Positions 39,128-48,793 of a stretch of DNA of 64,000 bases are shown piece by piece. Each line of letters starts with the position of its first letter. The first letter of the stretch is position 1. Location of the stretch: contig NZ_SJOP01000015.1 in the NCBI RefSeq assembly GCF_004331415.1, positions 1 through 64,000 of the forward strand, written 5' to 3'. The notes under the pieces are model-generated. The model made no database searches and was not told where the DNA came from. It worked only from the letters and a program-made list of their open reading frames with translations. The position numbers and the translations under genes were made by a program. The stretch is from Kosakonia quasisacchari. Lineage in GTDB: Bacteria > Pseudomonadota > Gammaproteobacteria > Enterobacterales > Enterobacteriaceae.

Positions 39128-39321
39128 TGTCAATCAGCGATATTATTCAGCTTGTGGTGCTTTGCGCCCTGATCTTTTTCCCACTGGGCTACCTTACACG
39201 CCACTGGATACGCCCGATCCGCAGCGCGTTGCGCATACTGTTTACCAAACCACGCTATGTAAAACCGGTCGGAGTGCTGCGCCGGGAATCGTTCGTCAAG
39301 GCAGACCGAAAACATGACTAA
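39124..39321 (+). CDS. bcsF: cellulose-associated membrane peptide BcsF
   Basis: The 65-aa single-span protein has the membrane helix at about residues 6-24 ([19 protein letters not shown]) and a basic cytoplasmic tail ([21 protein letters not shown]) close to E. coli BcsF. In E. coli, BcsF tethers BcsE to the membrane and helps BcsG. The start overlaps the end of bcsE by 4 bp and the end overlaps bcsG by 8 bp, showing tight translational coupling. Confidence 0.93.
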   Translation: MMSISDIIQLVVLCALIFFPLGYLTRHWIRPIRSALRILFTKPRYVKPVGVLRRESFVKADRKHD

Positions 39322-40993
39322 TCATACTATGACCACTTCAACGCCTTTGCCATTGTGGCAATACTGGCGTGGCCTTTCTGGCTGGAATTTCTATTTTCTG
39401 GTGAAATTCGGTCTGTTGTGGGCGGGCTACCTTAACTTTCACCCGCTGCTGAATCTGGTGTTTATGGCTTTTCTGCTGATGCCGCTGCCGCGCGTCAGCC
39501 TGCATCGCTTACGTCACTGGGTTGCCATTCCCATCGGTTTCGGTCTGTTCTGGCACGACACCTGGTTGCCGGGTCTTGAAAGTATGATGAGCCAGGGCTC
39601 GCAGGTCGCGGGCTTCAGTGCCGATTACCTGTGGGATCTGGTCATGCGTTTTATCAACTGGCAGATGATTGGCGCGATTTTCGTGATGCTAATTGCCTGG
39701 CTGTTCTTGTCGCAGTGGATCCGCGTCACCGTGTTTGTCGTCGCGATTATGATCTGGTTAAACGTGCTGACGTTGACCGGGCCGGCATTTAATCTGTGGC
39801 CCGCAGGCCAACCGACCACGACCGTCACCACCACTGGCGGCTCGGCGGCGGCAACGGTCGCAGCGGCGGGCGATACGCCGGTGGTTGGCGATATTCCCGC
39901 ACAAACCGCGCCGCCAACCTCAGAGAATCTGAACGCGTGGCTGGCAAGTTTCTACGCCGCAGAAGAGAAACGCCAGAGCACCTTCCCGGCGCAGCTTCCG
40001 GCAGATGCCCAACCGTTCGATCTGCTGTTCATCAATATCTGCTCCCTCTCTTGGGCCGATATTGAAGCGGCGGGGCTAGCGTCACACCCGCTGTGGTCAC
40101 ACTTTGATATTGAGTTCAAAAACTTCAACTCGGCGACCGCCTACAGCGGCCCGGCGGCAATTCGCCTGCTGCGCGCCAGCTGCGGCCAGCCGTCGCATAA
40201 AAATCTCTACCAGCAGGCCAATACGCAGTGCTACCTGTTTGATAACCTGTCGAAACTCGGCTTCAGCCAGCAGTTGATGATGGACCACAACGGTGAGTTC
40301 GGCGGTTTCCTCAAAGAAGTGCGCGACAACGGTGGTATGCAAGCGCCGCTGATGAACCAGGCAGGGCTGCCGCCGGTGCTGCTCTCGTTTGACGGCTCGC
40401 CGATTTATGACGACACAGCGGTGCTGAACCGCTGGATGGAGTCCGACAGCTTTAAACAGGGCCAGCGCACCGCGACCTTCTACAACCTGCTTCCGCTGCA
40501 CGATGGCAACCACTTTCCGGGCAATCGCAAAACCGCCGATTACAAACTGCGCGCGCAGAAGTTGTTTGATGAGCTGGATGCGTTCTTCACGCAACTGGAT
40601 AAATCCGGGCGCAAAGTGATGGTGGTGCTGGTGCCGGAACACGGCGCGGCGCTACAGGGTGATAAAATGCAGGTTTCCGGCCTGCGCGATATCCCAAGCC
40701 CATCGATTACCAACGTGCCGACGGCGATTAAGTTCTTTGGCATGAAATCACCGCATCAGGGCGCGCCGATAACCATTACGCAGCCGAGCAGTTTCCTGGC
40801 GATCTCCGAGATTGTCACCCGCGTGCTGGATGGCAAAATCTTTACCGAGGACAACGTCAACTGGCAGCAGCTTACCAGTAATCTGCCGCAAACCGCGCCG
40901 GTGTCCGAAAACGCTAACGCCGTTGTGTTGCAGTACCAGAATAAGCCGTATGTTCGCCTGAACGGCGGTGACTGGGTGCCCTACCCGCAGTGA
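39314..40993 (+). CDS. bcsG: cellulose phosphoethanolamine transferase BcsG
   Basis: The 559-aa inner-membrane protein has about five N-terminal membrane helices (residues 24-160), a Thr/Ala-rich linker, and a periplasmic alkaline-phosphatase-like domain. It moves phosphoethanolamine from phosphatidylethanolamine to cellulose. The nucleophile is Ser278 ([14 protein letters not shown]) and a structural/zinc residue is Cys243 (FINICSLSW), both at the numbers known for the E. coli and Salmonella enzymes. [14 protein letters not shown] carries the zinc-binding Glu-His. Its presence predicts pEtN-modified cellulose, at least from the locus-I synthase. Confidence 0.96.
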   Translation: MTNHTMTTSTPLPLWQYWRGLSGWNFYFLVKFGLLWAGYLNFHPLLNLVFMAFLLMPLPRVSLHRLRHWVAIPIGFGLFWHDTWLPGLESMMSQGSQVAGFSADYLWDLVMRFINWQMIGAIFVMLIAWLFLSQWIRVTVFVVAIMIWLNVLTLTGPAFNLWPAGQPTTTVTTTGGSAAATVAAAGDTPVVGDIPAQTAPPTSENLNAWLASFYAAEEKRQSTFPAQLPADAQPFDLLFINICSLSWADIEAAGLASHPLWSHFDIEFKNFNSATAYSGPAAIRLLRASCGQPSHKNLYQQANTQCYLFDNLSKLGFSQQLMMDHNGEFGGFLKEVRDNGGMQAPLMNQAGLPPVLLSFDGSPIYDDTAVLNRWMESDSFKQGQRTATFYNLLPLHDGNHFPGNRKTADYKLRAQKLFDELDAFFTQLDKSGRKVMVVLVPEHGAALQGDKMQVSGLRDIPSPSITNVPTAIKFFGMKSPHQGAPITITQPSSFLAISEIVTRVLDGKIFTEDNVNWQQLTSNLPQTAPVSENANAVVLQYQNKPYVRLNGGDWVPYPQ

Positions 40994-41000
40994 TCCTGCC

Positions 41001-41026
41001 AACCTCTCCCCTGGCGGGGAGAGGTT
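41001..41026. repeat. palindrome between the two cellulose loci (CCTCTCC type)
   Basis: The 11-bp perfect arms AACCTCTCCCC/GGGGAGAGGTT with loop TGGC separate convergent bcsG and bcsZ-II by only 39 bp. It probably ends transcription from both sides, although it lacks a T-run. Confidence 0.62.
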
Positions 41027-41032
41027 ATCGCT

Positions 41033-42040
41033 TTAGCGCTGTTGCGCCAGCCAGACCAGCATTTTCAGGCTGGCGGAGTAGTAATCATCCTGCGCGGTGA
41101 TCTGTGGTTGTACGGGCGTTACACCCAACGTTAAATCCCGCACCGCCAGTAAACCGTCATTCATGTTGTACGGCGCGTTATCGTTGGTCGCCACATCCAC
41201 CCATGCGGGAGTCTGGCTGCGGCCAAAACCCTGCCACCAGTTGCGCCACGGCGTTAACAACGCGCTGTGCGGATCCTGCCAGCTCACATACAGCGGAATA
41301 CGAATGGCGTCGTAGCTCATGCGCGGCGGCCACTCTTTCGCCGGGTTCAGTTTGCCGTCCGCCGAAAGTGAAACCCAGTCCGTTGGTAAGCGCGCTTTGC
41401 CAAACGTCATGTTGCCAAGTAGCGTTTGCCCGTCTTTGATCAAATCGCGCCACACCACCTGATGGCTGCGGTCGGCAAAAGCCTGCCATGCCGGGAAAAT
41501 AAAGTAGGACGGATTCAGGTTTACATAGGTATTGAGGTTAAAACCGTTGGCGCCCGGCAACATCACGCGGTAACCCGCAAAGCTGACTACCGTATGTTTG
41601 AGCACCGCCTGAGTAATCGCATCGGAGGCAGCAAGGTAAGCGGCATTGTTCCAGCGCTCACCGGCTTTCAGTAGTGCCCAGGCGATCAGCACATCGCCAT
41701 CGGTCGCGTCGTTTTTATCGGCGATGGGATCGGCTTCCACCGGGTTATAACGCCAGTAAAACAAGCCATTGGCTTTGTTCTTCAGCGTTTTATTGGTCCA
41801 GCCCCACATGCTGTCAAAGGCCGCTTTGTCGTCGCTGGCGACCGCCATCAGCATGGCGAAGCCCTGGCCTTCGGTGTGGGAGACATTTTTGTTGCCGGTA
41901 TCGACAATGCGACCATCCGGCATCAAAAAACGCGCTTTATAACTCTCCCAGGCGCCAGCGGCCTGGGAAACGGATGCAAATAGCAGACTCACCATCACCA
42001 CCATCGCGGTGAAAACGCGCTTCAACATGGGCAAACTCAC
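41033..42040 (-). CDS. bcsZ: periplasmic endo-1,4-beta-glucanase BcsZ (GH8, locus II)
   Basis: The 335-aa GH8 protein has a signal peptide (about residues 1-27, ending VSQA). The general acid is Glu57 in SHTEGQGFAMLMAVA, and the partner Asp is in SYDAIRIPLYVS near residue 244. It is clearly divergent from BcsZ-I, so it is not a recent copy. The start is GTG 42040, overlapping the bcsD stop as GTGA; an ATG at 42028 (fifth codon) is a real alternative. As the last gene of locus II, it presumably trims the product of BcsA-II. Confidence 0.93.
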   Translation of the reverse strand: MSLPMLKRVFTAMVVMVSLLFASVSQAAGAWESYKARFLMPDGRIVDTGNKNVSHTEGQGFAMLMAVASDDKAAFDSMWGWTNKTLKNKANGLFYWRYNPVEADPIADKNDATDGDVLIAWALLKAGERWNNAAYLAASDAITQAVLKHTVVSFAGYRVMLPGANGFNLNTYVNLNPSYFIFPAWQAFADRSHQVVWRDLIKDGQTLLGNMTFGKARLPTDWVSLSADGKLNPAKEWPPRMSYDAIRIPLYVSWQDPHSALLTPWRNWWQGFGRSQTPAWVDVATNDNAPYNMNDGLLAVRDLTLGVTPVQPQITAQDDYYSASLKMLVWLAQQR

Positions 42041-42516
42041 TGTGGGTTAGCGTAACGGAAGAGAACATCCGCCACAGAATAGAGCCTTTCTCGGGTAAAC
42101 ACGAGGCTCGCCTCGCCGCCCTGGCTTTGCAGCCAGCGCGAATAAAGCCCTTCAAGAATGGCGCAAAACGCATAGCACCAACGGGTCTGGTAGGCCTCTT
42201 CGCGAGCCACCGGCAACGCCTGGTGGCGAAACGCCATCCCGTGCTCAGAGGTTTCGATATCAATAAACCCCCAGTTGAACACCGCCAGTTGCGCGTTAAT
42301 ATTCGCTTCCAGCTCGCCCACCGTCGCCGACGCCGGAAGCGGCACACGATCCGCTAATGCTTCGCCCATTTGGCGCAGGAACGGCAGACTTTCCGCTTCA
42401 CCGACATTTCTGACCATACCGTCAATCATCACGTTCAGCAGATCAAACCAGCCCGGCGACGTTTGCTGTTGCTGGAAATAGCCAAGCAGCAGCGTGTTTG
42501 CAGTGTTGGTTGTCAT
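42037..42516 (-). CDS. bcsD: cellulose synthase subunit BcsD (locus II)
   Basis: The 159-aa protein resembles BcsD/AxCesD of Komagataeibacter: QTSPGWFDLLNVMIDGMV at the N-terminus, FLRQMGEALADRVPLP, and a C-terminal LEGLYSRWLQSQGGE helix. In acetic acid bacteria BcsD forms a periplasmic octameric ring that helps bundle glucan chains into crystalline fibrils. In the Bcs-II loci of enterobacteria it more likely acts with BcsO/BcsQ-type partners. It is absent from the E. coli cellulose locus. The start overlaps the bcsC stop (TAATG), and the end overlaps bcsZ by 4 bp. Confidence 0.92.
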   Translation of the reverse strand: MTTNTANTLLLGYFQQQQTSPGWFDLLNVMIDGMVRNVGEAESLPFLRQMGEALADRVPLPASATVGELEANINAQLAVFNWGFIDIETSEHGMAFRHQALPVAREEAYQTRWCYAFCAILEGLYSRWLQSQGGEASLVFTRERLYSVADVLFRYANPQ

Positions 42517-45500
42517 TATTTATCCCCCAGCATGTACCGGAGCCAAACCCCGGCGGTGCTTTCGTTGTAACTGCCGAAGGTGTCATAACCGACTTTTCCA
42601 CCTACCGACATGTTTTTATTCACGTTGTAATCGAGCCCGGCATGGAAGTTATAGCCAATACCATTCTGCGAACCGCCCTGATACTGCGCCTCTTTCACAA
42701 AGCCCATATCGGCGAGCTGTTGCAGCATCTTCTGTGCTTCCGGTTCTGTCGGGAAGTAATTGCTCTTATCCTGCGTGTAGGATTGGTAGCCCACCGCGCC
42801 GCCAATACTGAGGTTCCAGTTATCGATTTTCTGCGACAAATCAACCGGCAACGACACGCTCACGTAGTTCTGCGGGCTAAAGTAACCGCCCTGGCCATAA
42901 GTGAAGTAACTGAGGTTTTTCGAATAGTTCATCCAACCAACGCTCAGCCCCGTCTGCAACTGGCGGAAATCGTCGTGCCACGGACGCAGATAAACCCCGG
43001 CATTGGCATTCACGCTGGTGTTGCTCGCCACATCTTTACCGAGGTAGCTGTATCCGCCACCGCCAATGTAGAACCCCGCATCGCCGTCATCGTAGCTCAA
43101 CTGCGCGCTGCCGCCGTTTTTGGTGACCTGCCCCCAGCGCTCGCCAGAGTAGGCGTCCCGCAGTCCAACGTATGACAACAAGCTGTCAGTCACCGCACGC
43201 CGCTCGCCGGTGAGGATAAGTGTCAAATAATTGGTCAGTTTCGGCGACCATTTCACGCCGCCCACCAGCGAAGTTAAATCCTGCCCCAGCGGCGTACTGC
43301 CGATATCCAGCTTGTAGCTGTCGCCGCTCAGCGCCATATTCAGTTCAACGCCGCTGGCGTTTTGCGAATCAGTGGAAGACTTAATCGGGTCGCTATAGTT
43401 GGTCTTATAGTTTGATTCGCTCAGGCTCTTCAGGCGGCCCGATGACAGCAGCGAGGTGAGATTGTCGTAACCCGTTTCGGTAAACGGCGACAATTTGCTG
43501 GCATCGGCATAACCGGCGAGATCGATAAATTTATCGCTGCCGTCAGTTACTGTGGATTTATTGGCGTTTTTAATCGAGGTCGCAATATTGCTCACCCCAT
43601 TCGCCAGCGGGTTCGCACCATAACGCCGCCAGGCATCACCATCAGCGCTACCGGAACTTAACGAAATCGGCGTCGCGGTAAATTCAAACCGCGCATCGCC
43701 AAACGGCGAGCTGGACCAGGTCAGCGGCGCTTTGGCTTCCGTCAGCTTGCTGGTGCCGGTTTCCCCGTCGCGACCACGGATCTCCACGCCACCCTGCAAC
43801 CACATTCCGGTTTTCTCGTTCATCTGCTGCATCATGTCATCGACCTGGCGCAGCGTTCGCGTTTGCGCCGTTTCGACCGGCAAATCAGTACGTGTAGTGC
43901 CAGGCAAATTGCTGCCCGGTTCGTGCGCCACCTGTGCGACTTGCCACGGCAGCGTTTGCCCATACAGCGACTGCGGTGCCGCGCTTTTACTGGTGGTGGT
44001 AAACGGGTTATCCGCCAGCAACACACCGCCGATTGTCGGCGTTGCCGCGCTGTTGTCCGACTCCAGCCCCACCAGCTTGCCGCGTGCGCTGCGCAGGTAG
44101 GTCATCGCCTGCTGATGATTGCCTTTCGCCTCTTCCAGCCGCGCCAGCAACAGCAAGCGATCCGGCGAATTGTTGCTGCGCAGGCCGCTGGCTAAGGTTT
44201 GTGCCTTGTCGATGTTATTTTCCGCCAGCGCGACATCAATCGCGCCAACGCGCGCCGCCTGATCCTCGCTGTCGCGCGTCATCAGGTAGTCATACAGTAC
44301 ACCCGCTTCTTTGTTCATCTTACCGGACTGATACAAACGCCCCATCGCGAACATCAAATCCGTGTTCTGCGGGTCGTTTTGCAACGCGCGGATCAGCTTG
44401 TCATAGGCGGCGGCATAATTGCCCTGCTCACGCAGTTGATCCGCTTCGTTGATCACATAGCCATTACGCACTCCGGCAAGCTGGGCTGGCGTACTGCGCG
44501 CCTGCACGTCCGGGCGGGAAACAAAGGCCTGCGCCTCCTGGTTAAGCCCCGCCTGGTTCAGCACCGTAACCTGATCGGCATAATCGCCGATGTTGCCCTG
44601 CACGCCCTGTTTCATACTTTCACGCACCAGCGCAACGGCGCTAGTGGTATCGCCAGTCTGCGCCAGCATGCGCGCCAGTTTCCCGGCATCGACCGGGCTT
44701 TTCGGCGGTGTGGCCGTCAGCGCTTTCAGAGTATTGGCTGCCGCCGTCATATTGCCCTGAGCGAGGTAACGCTCTGCAGTCGCCATTTGCAGGTTGTAAT
44801 TGACCCGCTGCGCAAGATCGCGCATCTGGCCGTTCTGGCTGGCGGGCGAGATACGTGACAGCAGCATACTGGCCTGCTGCCAGCCGCCATTTTCACTGGC
44901 GAACAGGGCGGCAGCATACAGCGAACTGGCGCCTGCTCGCGGGTTTTGCGCGGGCAGCATCACGTTCGCGGCTTCATTTTCCTGCCCCGATTGTTGCAGC
45001 AAACGCGCCAAATCAAGGCGCAACCACGGGTCATCCGGCAGGCGCGCCACGCCCTGGCGTAACACGGCAATGGCCTGCGACGTATTTCCGCTGGCCGCCA
45101 GTTGTTGCGCCTGCCGACGCAGCGGGTCGCCAGGCGTACCCGTCACCACGCGCGGTTGCAGTTTTTCCTGCAAACTCGCCGGTAACGTGCGCAGCATGCT
45201 TTGCGCTTCTGCCGCTTTGTTTTGATCGCGCAGCACGTAATAGAGATTTTCCCGCGCCGGCGCATTCTGCGGCTGCTCGTTCAGAATGTCGCGCAGGGCT
45301 TGTTCCGCTTGCGGGTAATCTTTGTTCTGGCGGAGCACATCAGCGCGGAACAATTTTGCCGCCGTGCCGCGTTCACCGCTCTGCTGCACCAGCGGCGCGG
45401 AAAGTGCCAGTGCTTGGCTGACATTGCCCATTTTTAACGCTTGCTGTGCCTGCGCCAGTTGGCCATAAAACGCGGCGTCTTCCGCCTGGGCTTTGCGTTC

Positions 45501-46499
45501 GGCTGAAGCTTCACCCCCCTGGCTCGCCGCCCGGTTCAGATATTGTGCCGCCGCCTGATAATCACCGTTACGCTGGGCAATGTAACCCATGCCTGCCAGT
45601 GCATCGGCGTCGTCCGGGTTGGTTTGCAATACCTGCTCAAACTGGCGTTTTGCGGCATTGCTGTCGCCGCTATTCAGCGCGGTAAAGCCTGCGCCTTTCG
45701 CGCTGCCACCGACATTTTTACGGTAGTACGCCTGGACCTCGCTATCCTGCGGATGGCGCTGCAACCAGGTATCGTAAAAGCGTTCATCGCCAGCCTGCGG
45801 CGCTAACCACAGCAGCGCCTGGCGCAATCCTTCATCTGCCTCTTTGTTGCCGCTGGCCATTGGCTCCAGCAGTAAAATTCCGTCGCGGCGCGTGGTTTCT
45901 CGCCAGGTCAACATTTTACCCAGCGCCACGCGGGCGGCATTGTCCTGCGGATGCTGGGCGACGAAGCGCTGGATTTCCGCCAGCGCCTGCGGGTAGAGCG
46001 CTTTATCGCCCGCCATCGTCAAATAGTATTCCGGCGCGAGGCTCGGCGGCGGCGTGTCGCCATTGAATAAACTGCGCCAGGTTTCCAGCGCCGCGGGCAC
46101 ATTGCCGCTGCGTGCCTGCTGGCGCGCGAGCGTTAAGTGTCCTTGCGGCACTTGCGACAACTGCTTAGCATTATCCAGCGCCTGCAAACCGTTATCGTCC
46201 GGTGCGGTTTTCGCCAGCCTGGCTCGCCACTGCGCGGCGGTTTGCACATCGCCATTTTGCTGCGCCCACAGCGCCATCAGGTACATCGCCTGGGTGTTAT
46301 TGGCATCGACCATTAACACCTTTTTCAGCGATTCCATTGCCAGGTCGTCGTGGGATTTCTCATGCCAGTAGTTAGCTTGATCAAATAGCGCCTTGAGTGC
46401 CGCGTCATTCGGCGCGGCCTGCGCCATGCCGGAGGTCGCCAGCGTCAGCACGCCGGAGAGGCAAATTGTTGTCAGCCGACGGGCGGTTTTTTTAGGCAT
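42516..46499 (-). CDS. bcsC: cellulose synthase outer-membrane subunit BcsC (locus II)
   Basis: The product is 1327 aa from the ATG at 46499, which has an AAGAGGG ribosome site; a GTG at 46517 overlapping the bcsB stop would add 6 residues. A signal peptide (about residues 1-28, ending GMAQA) is followed by a TPR array (for example ADALAGMGYIAQRNGDYQAA) to about residue 850. An Asn/Ser-rich region with SGSADGDAWRRYG follows, then a C-terminal beta-barrel ending YNESTAGVWLRYMLGDK. It is about 165 residues longer than BcsC-I. It serves as periplasmic scaffold and export pore of the second synthase. Confidence 0.94.
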   Translation of the reverse strand: MPKKTARRLTTICLSGVLTLATSGMAQAAPNDAALKALFDQANYWHEKSHDDLAMESLKKVLMVDANNTQAMYLMALWAQQNGDVQTAAQWRARLAKTAPDDNGLQALDNAKQLSQVPQGHLTLARQQARSGNVPAALETWRSLFNGDTPPPSLAPEYYLTMAGDKALYPQALAEIQRFVAQHPQDNAARVALGKMLTWRETTRRDGILLLEPMASGNKEADEGLRQALLWLAPQAGDERFYDTWLQRHPQDSEVQAYYRKNVGGSAKGAGFTALNSGDSNAAKRQFEQVLQTNPDDADALAGMGYIAQRNGDYQAAAQYLNRAASQGGEASAERKAQAEDAAFYGQLAQAQQALKMGNVSQALALSAPLVQQSGERGTAAKLFRADVLRQNKDYPQAEQALRDILNEQPQNAPARENLYYVLRDQNKAAEAQSMLRTLPASLQEKLQPRVVTGTPGDPLRRQAQQLAASGNTSQAIAVLRQGVARLPDDPWLRLDLARLLQQSGQENEAANVMLPAQNPRAGASSLYAAALFASENGGWQQASMLLSRISPASQNGQMRDLAQRVNYNLQMATAERYLAQGNMTAAANTLKALTATPPKSPVDAGKLARMLAQTGDTTSAVALVRESMKQGVQGNIGDYADQVTVLNQAGLNQEAQAFVSRPDVQARSTPAQLAGVRNGYVINEADQLREQGNYAAAYDKLIRALQNDPQNTDLMFAMGRLYQSGKMNKEAGVLYDYLMTRDSEDQAARVGAIDVALAENNIDKAQTLASGLRSNNSPDRLLLLARLEEAKGNHQQAMTYLRSARGKLVGLESDNSAATPTIGGVLLADNPFTTTSKSAAPQSLYGQTLPWQVAQVAHEPGSNLPGTTRTDLPVETAQTRTLRQVDDMMQQMNEKTGMWLQGGVEIRGRDGETGTSKLTEAKAPLTWSSSPFGDARFEFTATPISLSSGSADGDAWRRYGANPLANGVSNIATSIKNANKSTVTDGSDKFIDLAGYADASKLSPFTETGYDNLTSLLSSGRLKSLSESNYKTNYSDPIKSSTDSQNASGVELNMALSGDSYKLDIGSTPLGQDLTSLVGGVKWSPKLTNYLTLILTGERRAVTDSLLSYVGLRDAYSGERWGQVTKNGGSAQLSYDDGDAGFYIGGGGYSYLGKDVASNTSVNANAGVYLRPWHDDFRQLQTGLSVGWMNYSKNLSYFTYGQGGYFSPQNYVSVSLPVDLSQKIDNWNLSIGGAVGYQSYTQDKSNYFPTEPEAQKMLQQLADMGFVKEAQYQGGSQNGIGYNFHAGLDYNVNKNMSVGGKVGYDTFGSYNESTAGVWLRYMLGDK

Positions 46500-46513
46500 T
46501 TTTGTCACCCTCT

Positions 46514-48793
46514 TCACTTGCTGTTCCCCGCATCCAGACGTTTACGCTCGCGCTTTTTCAGCATGCGATACAACAACCACCCCACTAGCGACCCCACCAG
46601 CAGGCTAAGGATCGCCAGCAGTGCCGAGTGTTGGTTGGCGTACCAGACCACTTTCATCTGCGGCGGCATTTCGCCACTGGGGAACTGCTCGCCGACGCGG
46701 AAGCTGCGAACACCGTTTTCATTGGTGATAATGGCGGCATCGCCGCGAATCCCGGCGTTGATTTTTGCCGAAGCCAGATCGTCATGCAGATGCGACAACT
46801 GTTCGTCGTTGCTGCCGAGTGCCAGCACCACCAGCCGCGCATCGTTCCATGGCGAGCGGAAGCTGATAAAGCCGCGCCACGCTTCGTTGGAAGAGAAGTA
46901 GCGATCGGCTTCAAGGCCTTCTGCCGCCCAGTCACCCGTTATCCAGCGCTGCACTTTCTGCCTGCTAGAAGGCTCACGTACGCCAAGCGTGCTGTCGTGG
47001 GTGGCAAACGGCGAATTGGCCAGCAGCGCACGGTTAAAGTCATGCTGATCCATGCCGCTTACCGCCAGCACATCGCGGCCACTCACCAGTTCAAGGAAAC
47101 TGCCGCCGGTCGGCACACCAAACACGACACGGTTATGACTGAGCGCAGTTCCCGTGGCGTTGCCTGAACGCGCCGCCAAATCAAACAGTGTGGCAATCTG
47201 CGTTTCACTGGGGTTGACCGGCAGCATCAATACCGTTTCTGAGTAATCCGCCTGGCGGGTAAACGGGAAAGAAGCACCGACGAAATAGGAAAGATTTGGC
47301 AACAGCGCAAAGTGGCGGGTATGGCTGAGATCGATCCACGAATCGTCATCAATGCGGCTTTTAATGTTGTTATTCAGCAAGGTGCTGCACGGCGCGTTCT
47401 TTTTCGGCACGATGTTGAAATAGAGCGAAAGCTGGTTGTCGCCGTAAATCATGTACGGCTCCAGCGGCATATCAAATTGCTCCTGCCGCGCATCGCCGCC
47501 CAGCTTGCGCCACAGCGTCTCCAGCGCGCCCTGCTTATTGACCGGCAGGTTGTGCAGGAACGTGTCGTTCAGGGTCATGCTCAGCCACGAACGTTGTTCG
47601 TCGATCCAGTTTTCCGCCGGGAAACGGTAACCGATATGCAGCGGGATGGTTTCACCATCCCACAAGAACAGATCGGGTGCAGCGCGAAACGCCACCTGCA
47701 ACGGCGGGTGCCAGATCCCGGTGGCGGTCAGGCTTTGATCTTTACGGATCAGCTCCGATAACTTCACCGGACGATCGGTTGGGATCCAGCGCGGCGCATC
47801 GTACGGTTTGCTCAGCGGGATCGTCTGCGCATCGACATCCACCGCCGGGGTTTGCAGCGCAAAGTTGCCGCGCGTTAAACGCCAGGCCGCCGCGCGTAAT
47901 TCGCTTTCATCTTTCCCCACCACCAGTAGCAGTTTGTAAACCGGGTTTGCCGGGTTATCGATAATTTTCAGCAGCGGCTGGCTGGTTTGCGGCAGCGTTA
48001 AACCGCCAATTTGCTCGCCGGGGTGACCAATCAGAATGCCGTTTTTTTCCGGCAGACGGTCGTGGTAGGCCGCGAACGAGGCACCGCGGTAATCGGCCTG
48101 AATACCCAACCACGAGGCGATCAGCGCCCCGGCGCTAATGGCGTCCGGGCTGAGTTGAGGTGCAAATGCCATGGTAATCGCCGCAGGTGACATCTGCATG
48201 CTGTCAAAGAAAGGACGCGGGAAATGGCTCAGATCCGCGCCGATATCCAGTTGCTGCCCTTCCAGCTCAAAGCGCGAATCCGGCAGGATAGTGACACGAT
48301 ATTTGTCACTCAGGTCGCGCTGACACTGCATGGCATCGCCATCGTTAATTTTAAAGCTGAGGCTGTTACTGGAAACCATCAACGCTGCGGGAACATCCAG
48401 CTGGTAGCGCGCAAGGTCGCTGTCGGTCGCCGTCAGCGGCACAGTGCCGAGCGGTTGGCCGTTAAGCATCAACTGCATGGTGGCGTTACGCGCCGCCAGC
48501 GCCGGGGAAATTCTCAGGTTCAGCGCCAGCCGGGCGCTGGTCATTACCTGGTCGACCGGCAGCGTAAAATCGACGCCGCCCTGGAATTGCCCGCCGCTGA
48601 GGGTGATCCCTTGCGGCTGGCCCATCTGTGCGATGCTGACGCTGCTCATCACCGAAGGCACAAATGTCGGTGTAGATTGCGTTATCGGCGGCAGATTCAG
48701 CGGCAGCAGCGATTCAACCGTCGTTTCTTCACTGTGTAACGGCGCGATGAAGAGTGCGCCGAGCAGCGCGGCAAGCGTGGTTAGCCGCTTCAT
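46514..48793 (-). CDS. bcsB: cellulose synthase periplasmic subunit BcsB (locus II)
   Basis: The 759-aa protein starts at the ATG at 48793 with a very strong ribosome site (AGGAGGAGAG) and a 4-bp ATGA overlap with bcsA. The frame open to 48865 lies inside bcsA-II and is rejected. A signal peptide (about residues 1-20) precedes the carbohydrate-binding and flavodoxin-like domains. The C-terminal tail anchor is at about residues 727-747 (ALLAILSLLVGSLVGWLLYRML), followed by a basic tail. It is the periplasmic partner of BcsA-II. Sequence identity to BcsB-I looks modest. Confidence 0.94.
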   Translation of the reverse strand: MKRLTTLAALLGALFIAPLHSEETTVESLLPLNLPPITQSTPTFVPSVMSSVSIAQMGQPQGITLSGGQFQGGVDFTLPVDQVMTSARLALNLRISPALAARNATMQLMLNGQPLGTVPLTATDSDLARYQLDVPAALMVSSNSLSFKINDGDAMQCQRDLSDKYRVTILPDSRFELEGQQLDIGADLSHFPRPFFDSMQMSPAAITMAFAPQLSPDAISAGALIASWLGIQADYRGASFAAYHDRLPEKNGILIGHPGEQIGGLTLPQTSQPLLKIIDNPANPVYKLLLVVGKDESELRAAAWRLTRGNFALQTPAVDVDAQTIPLSKPYDAPRWIPTDRPVKLSELIRKDQSLTATGIWHPPLQVAFRAAPDLFLWDGETIPLHIGYRFPAENWIDEQRSWLSMTLNDTFLHNLPVNKQGALETLWRKLGGDARQEQFDMPLEPYMIYGDNQLSLYFNIVPKKNAPCSTLLNNNIKSRIDDDSWIDLSHTRHFALLPNLSYFVGASFPFTRQADYSETVLMLPVNPSETQIATLFDLAARSGNATGTALSHNRVVFGVPTGGSFLELVSGRDVLAVSGMDQHDFNRALLANSPFATHDSTLGVREPSSRQKVQRWITGDWAAEGLEADRYFSSNEAWRGFISFRSPWNDARLVVLALGSNDEQLSHLHDDLASAKINAGIRGDAAIITNENGVRSFRVGEQFPSGEMPPQMKVVWYANQHSALLAILSLLVGSLVGWLLYRMLKKRERKRLDAGNSK

